DNA from: Planctomycetia bacterium
GTDB taxonomy: Bacteria > Planctomycetota > Phycisphaerae > Phycisphaerales > SM1A02
DNA: 6,606 nucleotides
Reading direction: 5' to 3'
Assembly (NCBI GenBank): GCA_009936695.1
Contig: JAACEA010000440.1
Span: 1-6,606, forward strand
Shown piece after piece: positions 5,699 through 6,606 of the stretch. Every line of letters starts with the position of its first letter. The first letter of the stretch is position 1. Below the pieces are notes generated by a model that was given only the letters and a program-made list of their open reading frames with translations, did not search any database and was not told the DNA's origin. The translations under genes were made by a program, and so were the position numbers.

Positions 5699-6606
5699 AT
5701 GTCGACCTATCTCACGGCCCCGGTACCCACCAAGAAGCTGCCTGGCGGCATTCCGTACATCATCGGCAACGAGGCGGCGGAGCGGTTCAGCTTCTACGGC
5801 ATGAAGGGCATTCTCGTCGTCTTCATGACGGGGTACCTGAGCCTGCTTCCCGGGGCGGTCGGCAACGAGCCGATGTCCGACACCGACGCGATCGCCAACT
5901 ACCACCTCTTCACCACGGCGGTCTACTTCACGCCGATCCTCGGCGCGCTCCTGAGCGACATCCTGCTCGGGAAGTACCTGACGATCATGATCCTGAGCAT
6001 CGTCTACTGCATCGGACACGGTGCGCTGGCGCTGATGGGGCTCGGCGAGGGCATCGACCCGGGGTGGATGCTGTTCCTCGGTCTCGGTCTCATCGCGTTC
6101 GGGTCCGGCGGCATCAAGCCCTGCGTGTCAGCCCACGTCGGTGACCAGTTCGGTGCCTCGAACGGGCACCTGCTCAGCAAGGTCTTCGGCTGGTTCTACT
6201 TCTCGATCAACGTCGGCGCGTTCGTCTCGACGCTCCTCACCCCCTGGTTCCTCGAGTGGTACGGGCCTCACCTCGCCTTCGGCGTCCCCGGCGTCCTGAT
6301 GTGCATCGCGACGTTCCTCTTCTGGTGCGGTCGCAAGAAGTTCGTGCACGTGCCGGCGGGCGGGATGAAGTGGTTCCGCGAGACCTTCAGCTGGCAGGGG
6401 ATCAGTGCGATCCTGAAGCTGGGCGTGATCTACGTGTTCGTCGCGGTCTTCTGGGCGCTCTTCGACCAGACGGGATCGTCCTGGGTCCTGCAGGCGGAGG
6501 ATCTCGATCGCGAATGGCTCGGGGTCACCTGGCTCGCGTCGCAGATCCAGGCCGTGCACCCGATCATGATCCTGGTCTACATCCCGCGGTTCACGCTCGT
6601 GGTCTA
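5699..6606 (+). CDS. Proton-dependent oligopeptide transporter (POT/PTR2, MFS fold), N-terminal 302 residues, cut by the right edge
   Basis: This inner-membrane symporter would import di- and tripeptides with protons. The frame is open from the ATG at 5699 to the window end. Segment 1 carries the family's ExxER motif as E25-A-A-E28-R29, within NEAAERFSFYGMKG. YHLFTTAVYFTPILGALLSD and LGKY (68-93) cover segments 2-3. GSGGIKPCVSAHVGDQFG (135-152) is the PTR2 signature and has the conserved lysine, K140. FYFSINVGAF (166-175) is segment 5, and FWALFDQTGSSWVLQAEDLD (251-270) is the conserved segment 7 region. QIQAVHPIMILVYIP follows, with HP where NP is usual. Several blocks read like animal PepT1 and the bacterial proteins close to it. 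About the last third or more of the protein is missing. The family is certain; substrate preference cannot be read from this. Confidence 0.94.
   Translation, partial: MSTYLTAPVPTKKLPGGIPYIIGNEAAERFSFYGMKGILVVFMTGYLSLLPGAVGNEPMSDTDAIANYHLFTTAVYFTPILGALLSDILLGKYLTIMILSIVYCIGHGALALMGLGEGIDPGWMLFLGLGLIAFGSGGIKPCVSAHVGDQFGASNGHLLSKVFGWFYFSINVGAFVSTLLTPWFLEWYGPHLAFGVPGVLMCIATFLFWCGRKKFVHVPAGGMKWFRETFSWQGISAILKLGVIYVFVAVFWALFDQTGSSWVLQAEDLDREWLGVTWLASQIQAVHPIMILVYIPRFTLVV

Noticed and set aside
5101..6019. Minus-strand frames opposite the asparaginase-like and transporter genes, including another at 6128-6559
   Set aside because: Charged low-complexity translations without motifs, while the plus strand encodes clear enzyme and transporter blocks.

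Overview
The window is GC-rich (roughly two thirds G+C by eye) and densely coded. It holds six protein genes, two of them cut by the window edges. I see no RNA gene, mobile element, CRISPR array or origin. The base composition and protein mix suggest a planctomycete-like bacterium, perhaps the Phycisphaerae lineage: a SPATA20/YyaL-type protein carried as a lipoprotein with a DsbD-alpha-like tail, a PepT1-like POT transporter, and start codons very close behind -10-like boxes. That assignment is an inference from protein style, not proof.

Layout. (1) Positions 1-668, minus strand: the N-terminal part of a bifunctional chorismate mutase/prephenate dehydratase (PheA, phenylalanine synthesis), running off the left edge. 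(2) A 70-base divergent intergenic gap. (3) Positions 739-2548, plus strand: two polytopic membrane proteins that look like diverged paralogues, each with about seven membrane segments and a DUF4203/TMEM198-like look. (4) Positions 2552-5071: a large predicted lipoprotein whose start lies 3 bases behind the second membrane gene. It joins a thioredoxin-fold DUF255 domain, an (alpha/alpha) barrel of the glycosidase-like superfamily, and a C-terminal DsbD-alpha-like domain. (5) Positions 5098-5610: a small single-domain asparaginase-like protein, probably read from a leaderless transcript. (6) Positions 5699 to the right edge: a proton-coupled oligopeptide transporter (POT/PTR2), incomplete.

How they may work together. 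The PheA and POT genes are ordinary metabolic and transport functions. The part worth attention is the membrane protein/lipoprotein unit at 1853-5071. Two candidate redox modules sit in one envelope-anchored polypeptide, and its gene appears translationally coupled to a seven-segment membrane protein that has exactly two cysteines, both inside predicted membrane segments. A role in moving thiol electrons across or along the membrane is a testable hypothesis; the sequence does not establish it.
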